Source: Acarospora socialis (Eukaryota > Ascomycota > Lecanoromycetes > Acarosporales > Acarosporaceae). Taken from it: 64,000 bases of DNA. The notes beneath the pieces were generated by a model. It had not been told where the DNA came from. It saw only the letters and a program-made list of their open reading frames with translations, and did no database searches. Numbering within the stretch: the stretch's first letter is position 1; each line of letters starts with the position of its first letter. Both the position numbers and the translations under genes were made by a program. Shown here piece by piece: positions 38,529 to 49,936 of this stretch. The stretch is taken from contig JAMYGW020000011.1 of NCBI GenBank assembly GCA_025617375.2, positions 558,001 through 622,000 of the forward strand, in the 5' to 3' direction.

Positions 38529-40198
38529 TCGAGGGTGATGGGGTCGCTTGAGGAAGAGGGTGATGGCGAGAGTATGAAGCGGGGGTTTAATAGGTTTCCT
38601 CACGCAGTGGGATACCACTCAGATTGGTGCGAATGAGTGATAGCAAGAGTGCGAGGGAGTCCGTTCTTGGCCTCGAGTAACAGAAGATTGCTGCGGTGGC
38701 GGTTGTTGTGGGTAAAGATGACTGGGACACCAACAAGCAGCCCCGGCGCCGAGTGGATCCGTGACCTCATCCGGATCGCGAGGGCTTCGCCTCGATAGGC
38801 TTGCAAGCCAGTCATGGAAGGATCTGACGTCTGGTAAGGGGCGTGCTGGCTGTTTATATTCGAGGAGAGCATGGTGAGAGGCTGGCGCTTGATGTCACCT
38901 GTGTATAGCTCGTGAGAAGCCGAGCAGACGAGAGGTGCTTTCGTAAGATCTTAGCAATAACCTGATCGGCTGGACCTGTCTCAGCTGACGTTGACCCCTA
39001 TGATATGATACAACTGCGTGCAATCATCAAACTTTCCATTCCATCTAAATCCGGCCAACTCGGCTCCAGAGGGATTGCTCCTACTGAGTGCATGTAGATG
39101 CAGGCCTTTCTGTTGTCTTTGCACCATTCTTAGACCTCTGGAACTGGCACAGCACGAAGCAACCCTGTAATGCCCATAGAGACTGTGACTCAACGGTGGT
39201 AATAAGTATGCCCTAGTCAACAAAAAGTCCAAAGTAATGAAAGGCCACTGGCAGGTGGTCTTCCAATGTAATCCTCCGCAGCTGCTGCTCGACAAACTTC
39301 TGCCGGGTCCGGTATTTGTGCTTCTCCACTTCGGAGAACTGAAATGCCTTGAAAGAAAACGCTTCTGGCAGATTAAAGCTCGCACGGTGCAAGTTATGGT
39401 GGCTTGCAGAAACCTCTTTTACAGACCACGCCCTTCTCGTTGTGGAAATTGTCCACGGTATCTCCAAAATGCAGTCAATCTTTGGGCACTTCGCAGGTCG
39501 AATGATTCTCTAAACTGTTCTAGTACGAACTTCAAAACGTCGAAATACAACTGCAATGAAAGTAGGAAGAGAGACGATCTAAAGGACAGACGGAAGTACA
39601 ACCAATAGGCATTGCTCGAGAGCCAGTCAAGGTGGGGCCAGCTGTTGATGATTTCCGTAGTTTGCAGTTCTTTGGGTGCATTGTGAGGCAAGGAGACGGT
39701 CTCTAGAAGTCCCACAATCGAGCGCTACAATCCCATTCTTGGATATGGTGTCAACGCCCCATTGTGGTTGAAAACCCACTGTAATCCAATTTATATAGGT
39801 GAATTCTTTGTCAAAAGACATGTATTATCTCCATTGAGAGGCTCAGCATATAAACGGGTTCTCAGACAGATAAACATATCCAGGTTACGCGGGATGTCTC
39901 CCGCTACACGGATTTTTTACAGTCCGAAAAGCTTGTGCTGCAGGAGTTTAGATACATCCAGACCCGAAGGCTATGATATTTAGCAATGGCAAAAGGCATG
40001 ATCTAGTCGTTCATGGTTTCTGTCTCTAATAATTCTGATATACAATGTAAAGCCGCGACCGTTGCGGAGGGTATCTTACGGGCCAACCCATGGCTCCGAT
40101 CCAGTTACGCCTTTCTAATGCACCAGCCACGGCCCAAGAAGCCTGCCGTCATGCCTTGCGGCACCGATCTCGGACGAATTCCAGCGTCATCTCATATC
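38529..40198. other. Intergenic, 1.67 kb, no gene recognised
   Basis: Several overlapping open frames of 60-135 codons occur on both strands around 38.98-39.98 kb, but none has a family motif and splice signals do not assemble them. A decayed gene is possible. I cannot support one. Confidence 0.45.
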
Positions 40199-42912
40199 TT
40201 ACATGATCGAACACTCGCGATCTGGCGCTTTGACTTCCTCCTTACCCTTTCCTGAAAGCTCCTGTTCCTGCGTCCTGGTCTTGCTCTTATCCTTCTGGGC
40301 TCTCTTCAACTTCCTTTTCTCAGTCCCATTACCCTTCGGAGTTCCGTCAACATCAAGCGTGATAGGCCCTTCATCAGGCCCATCCATATTGCCATTCGGT
40401 ACCCAAAGCTTGTCCTTGTTTAATCGCAGAGCCAGCCTCGAGAAGGTGGCGCTTAGTCTGTTCTCCCCGCTCTGGCTACTGGGTCGACTCTTAGACCCAG
40501 ATTTACCAAACTTTGACCCCCGCCGAGATATCCTCCAGGAACTACCTCCGGCCTCGTCGTTAGGAGTTACAGGCCCTGTGGAGATGTGGTCAGGTCTTAA
40601 CGCTGCGCCACTCCCGTCCGTCAATGCTATGCTCACGCGCTGCTCACTCGATATGCTTGAGCGACCGGGAGGGTCGTCAGAATTTGCACCATCGAGGCTA
40701 GGTCGTCCAAGTTCGGTGGCATCCTCATGAGAGCTATGACTCCTGTTGCTTCTTAGAGAGGGGTCGGAGAAGTCTGAATGCTTTTTTTCAGACTCGTAAT
40801 AAGAGGGCGGGTCTTCGGAGGGTACGGTGTCCGAGGGCATATAGTCGATGGGCTGGACTTGATAAAAGAGTAAATAAGGCGATTCTTCTTTCAGAGCTTT
40901 CTCGATATCGACGTATGATACCCTTTCCTCGGCTAGGTCATCAAAGCGCATCCATCTATCTTCAAGTCTTTGTTCAAAGACCGTAGGTCCGGTCCCACCG
41001 GGACTGTTGTGTTTCAATGCATTTGGTGCGGTGCCCCGAACCAGCGAGATGTAATGCCCAGAGTCTACCGAGACACCTCTATGACAGACGACAGATTGCA
41101 GAGAGAGCTTGAAATTCCCGTAGAGTGGACCGTCATCTTCCATCTTGTCATCCTGGATGAAATGGGGCAGGCCAATTTCTATCGGAATGTCGACGTATGT
41201 GTTCCTCCGAACGGCCGATCCATTCACCCTATAGGAGTACCGTTTCAGGCACAGTCCTAGAATAGGTCTTTTGGTGGAGAAGTGTGCCGCAACTTGGGCG
41301 TCATTCGTCGGCTTGTTGTCTGTGTACCAGGCTGACAGAATGTTAGCGTCAAGTTGCGGGGCTATGTTGGTCAAGATAACCCACGTATTAAGCTGAAGAA
41401 TTGCCAAGCGGGCATCATCACTTCCTTTCTGATGATGCTGCCCTTCCCTCGGCTACTGGTATGTTTGGGTCCATCTCCACCAGGATAAGGCTCTGACGGT
41501 GCACCTTCTTCCTTGATAACGCGCTCCTGGATTATGCTTGGCGCTCGATGTCTTGTTCTTAGAGATGAGGAGGGTGCGGTAGGGTGCTGGGTCGTGGGAG
41601 AGGTTGGAGTAGATGCGCACGAATCGTCCATCTCGGCGGTCTCAATGTGAAATGCGTGGGCTTTGTTGGAATCCATGGATCTATGTGACCTAATAGAGGT
41701 CATTGTGCTCCGCCGTTCCAAGTGTCGCTTCACCTCGATACGGTTGTTGAAGTACATTTCTAGGCAGTCCTCCAAAGTTATAGGCTGTCCATTTGGACTG
41801 TCCTCTGGTATCGCAACCTCGAGTAATCGCTCGTTCACGAATTTGTGGTCGTCATCTGCGTCCTCCTTGCCGGTATGGAAAATGTCCATCTTGAGGGTGA
41901 GCAGAGGTAACTCCAGTTTCTCGGTGATGAAGGTAAACGCTTCGGAGGTGTCTTGTTGCTTCAATTCAGCCGCTGTTTCCCATCCGCATGCAGCAAGGGT
42001 TTCCTGAAGGTTTTTAGTCTGTGTCACATTTTTGATCAGCACACCTGCTATTGTCCCTGGATACAGGCCAGGGTCTATACAATATCAGTGGTGATCAATT
42101 TTCCCGTCCTGAGCATGTTGACCCATAACCTCAACACTAGGGCGAGCCTCTTTCGCGGCTCGTCGTCGAATGTATTGTACAGCATAGCTTCAAAACTCCC
42201 CAGCCTCGCAAACATGGCAAACAATAATGCGTCTAAATAGCAAGTCACTCCTTCTCTGTTGACTGCGCCTAAGAGCTTCACATCTGGATTGTAGTCCCTG
42301 ACGATCCCGTCTAATGATTGCTGAAAGAGCACCAGAAGATTGAAGGCCTGTTCTGGATCACCACCGGACTCTTTCGCGTTGAGCGCATACCGGATATGCA
42401 GTTCCTGCAGGTTGGTGATCCCGACGCGGGATAGTCTTTGTGTGAGCTGTTTGATCTGAGAAGAGTTAGACGCATTTCCGTAACAAATCGTCTCTAGAGT
42501 AGTTGAAACGAACCTTCTCTTTCTCGTCCTTCGCCGGCGGATTCTTCTTGTCCGCCGTGAACAGACCAAAGAATTGACCAGACGGTGTTTCAGGCTGCAG
42601 AATGTAACGATCCAACGAGTTAGCAGTCGATGCATAGACTAGAGTCTTGGTGGCCTGCAAATCTGGAGCACCTTTGCCCGTTGGAAGATCTCGGAGAGCT
42701 AGAGAGAGGGAGCAAAGAGAGGATGAAGATCTGGTTCTTCTTGACGGAAAGCAACCTGCAACGCCTTCTGTACAGGAAGACGCACATTGACCATCAAGAG
42801 AAAGGGGTGCGGGAGATACAGGAGGTAATGGCGATGGTGACATTACTTTTCTTTGGCGACTTTCACTGCGGTTTCTGTCCCGCCTAGTGAGGAACCTGTT
42901 GAATCCGCTCAT
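40199..42912 (-). CDS. Ubiquitin-specific protease (UCH, C19) with C-terminal CaaX box
   Basis: A cysteine deubiquitinase. Exons: 42514-42912 (probably itself split by an 87-nt intron at 42699-42785), 42081-42455, 41385-42018 and 40199-41331; about 817 aa with that intron removed, 846 without. The catalytic Cys lies in NREGVTCYLDALLFAMF, whose CYLD core resembles CYLD-type USPs more than the usual CYMNS. The catalytic His is in VDSGHYISLVRG and the Asp in RWMRFDDLAEERVSYV. Supporting boxes: QQDTSEAFTFITEKLELPLLT, KRPILGLCLKRYS, YLLFYQV. The tail is low complexity, then polybasic (TEKRKLKRAQKDKSK), and ends RECSIM. C-S-I-M is a CaaX box favouring farnesylation. The first Met of the frame (42939) is also possible; MSGFNRFL at 42912 looks better. 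Substrate unknown. Confidence 0.9.
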
Positions 42913-43391
42913 GACGCTATGGCCTTCGCTATGTTTCACCCGGGTCCCGAAGAAGGATTATGGACGTTGGTGGTTATTTTGATTGGGCTGCGAGAGCCAA
43001 GAGGGCGCAATTGCTGAGGTGGGCAGTTGCTGCCTTGCACGGTGAGCTACCGTCGGACAAGCTCTCGGCATAAGCTGTAATCGAATAGAAGCGCAAACAG
43101 AGGATCTTTTGTTTGTTCCAGCGGTGATGTGTTGATGCCTTGCATGTTGTGAGAGGTAATCAGCCTTATAGTTATACTGCGCTGTAATCGTATAATTACT
43201 GCGAGGAGTTCTAAATCATGTAACAGCGCCTGGGGAAGCTCCAGTTTAGGTCAAGTTCGGCGGGCCTGAGGTCTAGCCTCCGGGAGGATTCGCTAGACCG
43301 GGATAAACTTAGCGTAAGTCTAAATTGGAAACATTGCATTTAAGGCTCAAGGAGGACTTCTAACAGAAATAACATCGCTCGTGGAGTAATT
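42913..43391. promoter_or_regulatory. Divergent promoter region, USP / mitochondrial uL5m gene
   Basis: A 479-bp gap between divergent start codons. It contains both leaders and promoters. No specific site was recognised. Confidence 0.45.
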
Positions 43392-44618
43392 ATGGCGTCC
43401 CGAGAGCTGTCGTTACGGCTCACTTCGCATTCGACGAGATGCCTAAAACCTATCCACAAGCCTTCCTTCATCAGCAACCGACGTAACGCCTCGAGTCAAT
43501 CCGCAACCGCAGAGACCGCCGAAGATGTCGATCCATCCTCCTCCTTTACATCCGAACCTCCCTCAGACGACATCGTCAAGACCTTCAATCCAGTCGAACG
43601 AAGCAGAACTCGAAAAGTGCAATTACCACCCAGCCGGTGAGTCGCACACCCTACTCTCCGAGCAGACATAGCAACATTACCTATCGATTCTACTCCCCAT
43701 CGACCTCTACCCAAGATCCTCAACTAACATCCTACCCCACAGCTACCGCTTCCGCCCCCCAAAATACTACCGCGGCCCCCTGCACCCCTACCAACCCCCC
43801 CGCCCCTCCGACCCATCCTCGCGCCTCTTCGTCCCCGGCCCATTCACGCTCCCCCGGCTCCAACAAACCTACACCAGCACTTTGCGCCCGGACCTGCTCA
43901 CGCTCTCCTACCTACACCTCCCGCCCGGCTACCGGCCCCCACCCAAAGCCCCCCGCCTGCGCACCTGGGACGACAGCTCGCCCTACCACAAGAACCGACC
44001 GGCGCGCGAGCCACGCGGAGCGGACGTCCTCCGCCTCCTCAACCGGCCGATGACGTTCCGCAACGTGCCGGCGCTGGAGCGCGTCACGGTGCACACGATG
44101 GTGAAGCGGGCGATGGAGGACAGCGCGCACCTGCACGTGGCGGGCATGGTGGTGCAGGCCATCACGAACGTGCGCGTCACGACGCACAAGACGCGCAAGT
44201 CGCTGCAGCAGTTCGGCACGCGGGCGGGGCGGTACGTGAGCGTGACGGCGGATCTGAGGGGAGAGGATATGTATCATTTCTTGGGCAAGGTCGTGGATGT
44301 GGTGTTGCCGCGGATCAAGGATTATCAGGGGGTGAAGGGGAGTAGTGGGGATTCGAGTGGGAATATTAGTTTTGGGTTCGATAGGGAGGTCGTCAGTTCG
44401 TTTCCGGAGATTGAGGTCAATTATGATGCGTGAGTTGACTGTCTGGGTGTAGGTGGGTTGGGTACTAAGGGAGAGGCTGACTGGAAGAGTACAGGTACCC
44501 GCCGGATATGATTCCCGGCTGTCACGTCACGGTCCATACGTCTGCTACGAATGATCGAGATGCGAGGATGCTGTTGATGTCGATGGGCATACCCTTCTAC
44601 GGCAAATTTGTAGACTAG
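43392..44618 (+). CDS. MRPL7: Mitochondrial large-subunit ribosomal protein uL5m (Mrpl7)
   Basis: A structural protein of the mitochondrial 54S subunit, near the central protuberance. Three exons (43392-43636, 43743-44429, 44495-44618) give 351 aa. The N-terminus is rich in Arg/Ser and poor in acid (MASRELSLRLTSHSTR, ISNRRNASSQS), as expected for a mitochondrial presequence. Fungal extension residues (FRPPKYYRGPLHPYQPPR) follow. The uL5 core includes LERVTVHTMVKRAMEDSAHL, FGTRAGRYVSVTADLRG, FLGKVVDVVLPRIKDYQGV, NISFGFDREVVSSFPEIEVNYD and, from exon 3, YPPDMIPGCHVTVHTSA and LLMSMGIPF. Branch sites CTAAC and CTGAC precede the acceptors. Exon 2 is strongly GC-rich in its first half. It converges on the MAPKKK gene. 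Confidence 0.93.
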
Positions 44619-44920
44619 AAACCCTCCAGGCCGAGGCGTGATCCTTACATATTCTCATCTAGAAAGTGACAGACAGATGACAAGCGTTATGGCTTGTACA
44701 TCAGTAGCAATCACTCCTGGCTCCAACATCTGCAGATATCTCCTATCGTCAAGCTCATTTCTGTAGTTAGGTAAAAGCAATTGCATTTTCAGCGACTAGA
44801 TCTCGTTACATAGCTTCAGCCAGGAAAACTACAAAACGCTGCCTAAATGCCGTGCCACGCCGTCAACGACAGAATTGACGCCGGGGACGCCCAAACGTCG
44901 TCAAAAACAAGCGAATCCGA
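44619..44920. other. Convergent 3' spacer, 302 bp
   Basis: It lies between the stops of the uL5m and MAPKKK genes. It should hold both 3' untranslated regions. Nothing else is seen. Confidence 0.5.
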
Positions 44921-47900
44921 TCAAGCAATGGGCTTCAAGAACGGGCTGAGCAGTAGCTCATCGGCGCTCGGCCTCTTCTCCTGTTCGATCTCGAACGTCT
45001 GTCGGAGGAACTGTCCGGCTTCTGCGGAGCACTCTTCCGGCGTGGTCGGCTTCGCCTGATCATGTCCGATTTGGAAAATCGCCTGCATTTGAGTAAAGTT
45101 GGGAAACGGATGCGTGCCTGTGAACATCTCCACGACCAAGCAGCCAAGAGACCAAATGTCGGCCTTGCGGGTGTAGGCAGTCTGCTTGACGACCTCGGGC
45201 GCCATCCAGAATACCGAACCTTGGAGAGAAGGTCGATGAGCGTGGCCGCCGTTGGCAGCCGGTTGGAGGATGGAAGCTTCGACGCGCTTGGAGATGCCGA
45301 AGTCTGAGATCTTAATGCCGCCTTTGTTGTCCACGAGGACGTTGGCTCCTTTGATGTCACGATGGATGATATCACGGCCGTGGAGATAAGAAAGACCGTT
45401 TAGGATCTGCCGAACGAAGTTTCGGATGAGTGGTTCGGGAAGCTGACCGTACAGGTTGAGCATGCCTGCTACCGAACCTCCAGGTACATATTCGAGGAAA
45501 ATGTTGAGATGTTCTTCATCAGAATTGGAGCCTAGGTACTGTACTATATTTGGGTGTTGGAGGTCACGGAGGAGATCAATCTCATGTTTGAGGACTGTGA
45601 CCATGTTGTTTTTTTTCTTGTCCAAGTCGCTGTCAGTGTTGGACGGGAGTTCAACCTGCTTGACTGCCATGAGCTCGCCAGTAATGGCGTGCAGAGCAAG
45701 GTAGACGGATCCAAAGGAGCCCTGGCCGATCAACGCGCCCTTCATGTATTGGACGTTAGCGAAGGAGTCTCCTTTCAGGAACTGGTCAAGGTCTTCATCC
45801 GATTCCTCGTCATCTTCTGCAATTGCTTGACTGAACCGTTGGTTCAACGATCCACTCGCCTCGGTAGCCGGGCCACTGCTGCCACCGTCATCGAAGTAAC
45901 TTTGCGGAGCAACGTTACCATCGGCATCTACGGCGGTAACGGCCGCAGTGTCGGATCCGCTGTCGCCGCCAAAAGATACATAAGACTTGCGGTTTGGTTC
46001 AAGAGGAGACTCTTCCTGCAGCGGTTGAAGCGAAGTAGACACGATGGAGTCGCGATATGCTGTGGGAGGTAATGCGAATCTGGTAGCAATGGACAGAGGA
46101 CGGGACGCTCGCGTTGTTTGGTTGTTGCCTACCAGCCACTGGTCGGCAATACTTGGGATAGGCGGAGCATCCTTCAGACTCGAAGGGAAGCTGACGTTAC
46201 TAGCAACGCTGATGCGACTTGCAGCTCTACTAAGCCGCGCCGATCTTCGCATAGACATGCGTACAGTTTTCTCAATATCTTCTTTCTCGTACCCAGGAAA
46301 GTAGGTTGTCAGCTCGCTAGCAATCATCTCGCTCGGTGGTCGTTGGCCGAAGAACTGCTTGAGTTTCCCACCCCGTGTGGTTCCAGGTGACTCGGGACGT
46401 TCTAGGTCTTGGGCAGTGTAGTTGACATTCCGTTGACGCTCGTGAGCCGGAAGACCAGGCGTCGACGGAACTGGTACCGGAGACAAAGGATACCTCACAG
46501 ATGCCCAAGGCTCACCCATGACTTTCTGGATCTTCAGCTGGCTGCGAGTGGAGTTATGGATTACGGCGTTCCCATAGGTTTCGTTGTGTTCTTCCGTGGC
46601 TATCTGCGCGGCTCTCCGAAGTTCGTCGTCATCAGGTTCTCCAGCGTGGATCTTCCTGAGAATGAGTCTGTATCGCTCCGCCCGGGTCAAGTCACTGCAG
46701 ATGCGTACTAGCTCCGCATCATAGAGACGTCTACAGTTAGCAGGATTGGCTTGCATGCCGTCGAGAATATAGAAGCAGTAGTTTTTGACAAGGTTCTCCG
46801 GTAACCCCATCTTTCTCAACACATGAAGAATGATCTCGTCCGCAGTCTTGCAGTTCTTAATGTTCAGCACTTTCGTCTGACCACCAGAGTAGATGACTCG
46901 AATGATTGGCGACTTTGGAGGAAACTTCCCCATCGTCAACCCATCGATGCTTTGGTTCTGGCGGGGATGTGTTGGTGCCCTGGCAGTAACGGGCATATCG
47001 CCTGGAGTACTAGGCTGCCTTCCGGAAGTCGTACTTGTGGAAGGTGAGTGACTGAAGTAGCCCGGACCTTGCTCCCTCCTTGTATTTTCCAGAGGACTGC
47101 CCGCGCCGTAACGCTGAGCACGTGTACCTCTACTATCTGGCTCGGCTAGGGGTGACCTCGGTCTAGAAGCGGTGCTCGAAGAAACATAATTCTGCACGGC
47201 TGTTGGATCGAATTGTCGAGAGTGACGTCTGTTCGTTGGTTGCACAGGGTGAGAGCGCTCTCGAACGTAGTTCAGAGCTCGAGGCGAACCGGAAGACGAC
47301 GGCGTATAAGCTGGATTATTATCAAGAGCAGCGAAGGAGTCCTGCTTTGGTTAGCTGTATGCTACGGGTAGTTGTGAGATGCACGTACCCGATTGCGCTT
47401 TTTCAGATTTCCCAGTGCTTTAGTCCGCAACTGTTTAACTGCGATAAAGATACGAACTCGATCACCAATCTTTTTAACGCCCATATCCTTCAAAACAGTC
47501 TGGTCGCATTCGAGGAGGTTATCTCCGTTAAAATTATTCACTGACAATCAATGTGTCAGCGGCAACGATTCCTCAAGGTTGACTGACTGTTGTGAAGGTG
47601 TCTGGTTCTTTTGTGCATTGCCCTTGTCTCCCATGATAAGTTGAATGTGAAGGGGTTGTGTTCCAAATGTACATCTGTAACCTCGCTCTGCGGATGGTTG
47701 TATAGAGATGTGGGAAGAAGGGATGAATAACATTGATTTCAACATCGAGACCATGGAAGATAAATTAAAACTAGAAAACCAGGTGGCAGGGTTCCCGTTT
47801 GGGCAAAAGCCGCATGTTGCTCGATAGGGCTGATGCTCACCTCTAAAAAGTTGCTCATACTGCGCGCAATTAATGCTTCGTAACCATTCACCCACGCGTT

Positions 47901-48241
47901 TTTCATCCCAATTCCTGAAACCGCAATGTCAGCAAACGTGCTTCCCAATACCTGTCAGGCTTGTTGAACAGTATCAGTGAATTCACGGTTGTTTGGCTTT
48001 TCGAAGTCACAATGTCGGGGGGTCAAGGTGTAGCTTACCTAACCGGGTCTGGCCCTTCGAAAGCATCCGAGAACTCTGACTCGGTGGGGCTTGCGAAAGT
48101 CCCATTGTGTGAGGTCGTCATGGCTGGTGCTTTATGTGTCGAAATGCCTGCAGAGTATTGTTGGGCTGCAGACGAGGCGTGCCCAGACGACAGGATACCC
48201 AACGGAGCAGGATATGAACTTTTAGAGGCAAGCATCGCCAT
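44921..48241 (-). CDS. MAP kinase kinase kinase, Ste11/SteC type (SAM, RA, kinase)
   Basis: The top kinase of the pheromone/filamentation cascade (SteC in Aspergillus, NRC-1 in Neurospora), scaffolded through Ste50. Four exons (48039-48241, 47841-47914, 47389-47540, 44921-47341) give 949 aa. The SAM domain (about 68-142) spans exons 2 and 3: VGEWLRSINCAQYEQLFR, NGDNLLECDQTVLKDMGV, KIGDRVRIFIAVKQL. A Ras-association-like domain lies at about 287-375 (PIIRVIYSGGQTKVLN). A Ser/Pro-rich linker follows. The kinase begins at about 673: GQGSFGSV, MAVKQVEL, HRDIKGANVLVDNKG, DFGISKRVE, GSVFWMAPEV, DIWSLGCLVVEM. The intron within the SAM domain is 300 nt, unusually long here. The frame before exon 4's first ATG is clearly coding (AYTPSSSGSPRALNYVR), so shorter models starting there would lose the SAM domain. 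Confidence 0.95.
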
Positions 48242-49936
48242 CTCTATGCAGGTCGCTGATCAAGACTATATCCGTTCTGTCCCAATGACCGATCCTGCCG
48301 CCGAGCTTGCTGTTGACTAGAATGGATTCGAGCCGGCTCTGCTTTGAAGTCATGTGTAGTCGAGGTCCACCAACCCCCATCAAAGCAGCTTTGCCAGATA
48401 TCAAGGTAAATTGGATCCAGAACAGAGATAGATGGACGCGAGGGGTGGGATGGAGTTCGAAGATGATCCGAGTCGAACGGGCCGGAAGCGGGTAGCCGTG
48501 GTTTCAAGGGAGTGGATATCTGCCGTTGACAGGATGATATTTCGGAGTATATGTCCCCTGTCCACTAAGCCGAACCATCGACCCAGATAACAAAGCACTC
48601 GCCCCTCCTTGGGAGTTGTTTGTATAACAACAGGTTATTCAAGCCAACAACCCTCTGTTATTATTGTCAGAGCATCGATGGTCGAGGTAGAATAGATGAA
48701 CCGTGGCCGGCGCTTGTGGGGGTTTGAAACGAAGACAGGAGGTTTACAACGGGCGTAGAGAACAAGTATCGTTTCGGTGCGGCGTCAATATTAGTGTTCG
48801 AGCCTACCAGGCTGACGATAAGGAATATTACTACATGAACGAAAGTGTCAATAGAAGATCTGACAAACAAGCCCCCACAGCCGCTCCACAGCGAGCAATG
48901 AGACGAGAGACTTTACTGGACTGAACCGCGCTCTGCTGCTGTTGTGCTGTGCTTGCTCTGTTGTTGAGCGTAAGCAAGCGGTCCGTCTCCGATGTCCAAG
49001 CGAGTTGTGTGTGCAACGTAATGAGTACGCCAAGTACGTTGTAACACGAGCTGAGAAGAGGAGCAAGAAGAGAAGCTCAAGGACGAGAAGGATAATGGCG
49101 CGTTTCTCTGATGCTCGTCCCTTCCTTCCTTTCACACCTCCAGCTTTTCATCATTCACCCCAAGTCGACGGAACAAGCCTCATGTAGCCAATCACAGACG
49201 AGATCTGCATAGCCTGAAACATTAGGTGAGGGGCGCTTATTATTAAAGGTGTTGTGAGGCTTTTTCGTCTATGGCGCCTCCTCCCGTCCTAATTTGACTT
49301 TCATGAGCTACGCGCTACGTATGGCTCAAGACGCTCGAGAACTGAAACCGCTTTCAGCCAAATCCATATTTTTGTGTTTCAGATCATTCTCTTTCACCCG
49401 TATGACTTACAAGAGAGAGAGAGTCCTCTGTTCAGCCTGTTTCGCGTGCTGGACTCGTCACTGTCAACTCTCTTTGTTCCTTGGGTGTCGAGGTGTCTTG
49501 CATCAAGGCGGTGAAAGGATAAGAGCAAAACTATGACGTACTCGCAGAGAAGAGAGACTACATGATCGATAATTTGAGCCATGGAGTGTGACATGAGGTT
49601 AGACAAGCACAAGAGAATGATTTGTTGGCATCAGGCCGTGTTGAAGCACTCCAGTCGGACATTACAAGACTTGAACTATATCATGTAGAATGATAACAAT
49701 CCCTCGCTTCGGCGGGAATAGAATAAATTTGTAGATCAGGTAAGGTAGCTACTCGAGTAGATAGGCTTGTGGGGAAACCAGACGCATCATTCATCAATCC
49801 CTTCTCCTGGTAACAATCATACAGATGCAGTCTAGAAAAAGCCGGCAGCTGCTCTACCAATCAACAAGAATGTTGACAGTTGAAACATCACTTCGGTTGC
49901 TCGAAAGATGATGTCAGAGGTCATCAAGCTGAAGAT
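48242..49936. promoter_or_regulatory. Divergent intergenic region, MAPKKK / VPS18, 1.7 kb
   Basis: A long upstream region shared by two divergent genes. It has no credible coding frame. Signalling kinases often carry long leaders and large promoters in fungi, so most of it probably belongs to the MAPKKK. No specific binding site was recognised with confidence. Confidence 0.45.

Noticed and set aside
38226-38618. Minus-strand 130-codon frame rich in Pro/Arg/His
   Set aside because: It overlaps the two-exon hypothetical gene on the plus strand, has biased composition and no motif.
47245-47341. Starting the MAPKKK at 47245
   Set aside because: That codon is GTG. The frame continues upstream through coding-like sequence and in-phase splices to a SAM domain and an ATG at 48241.
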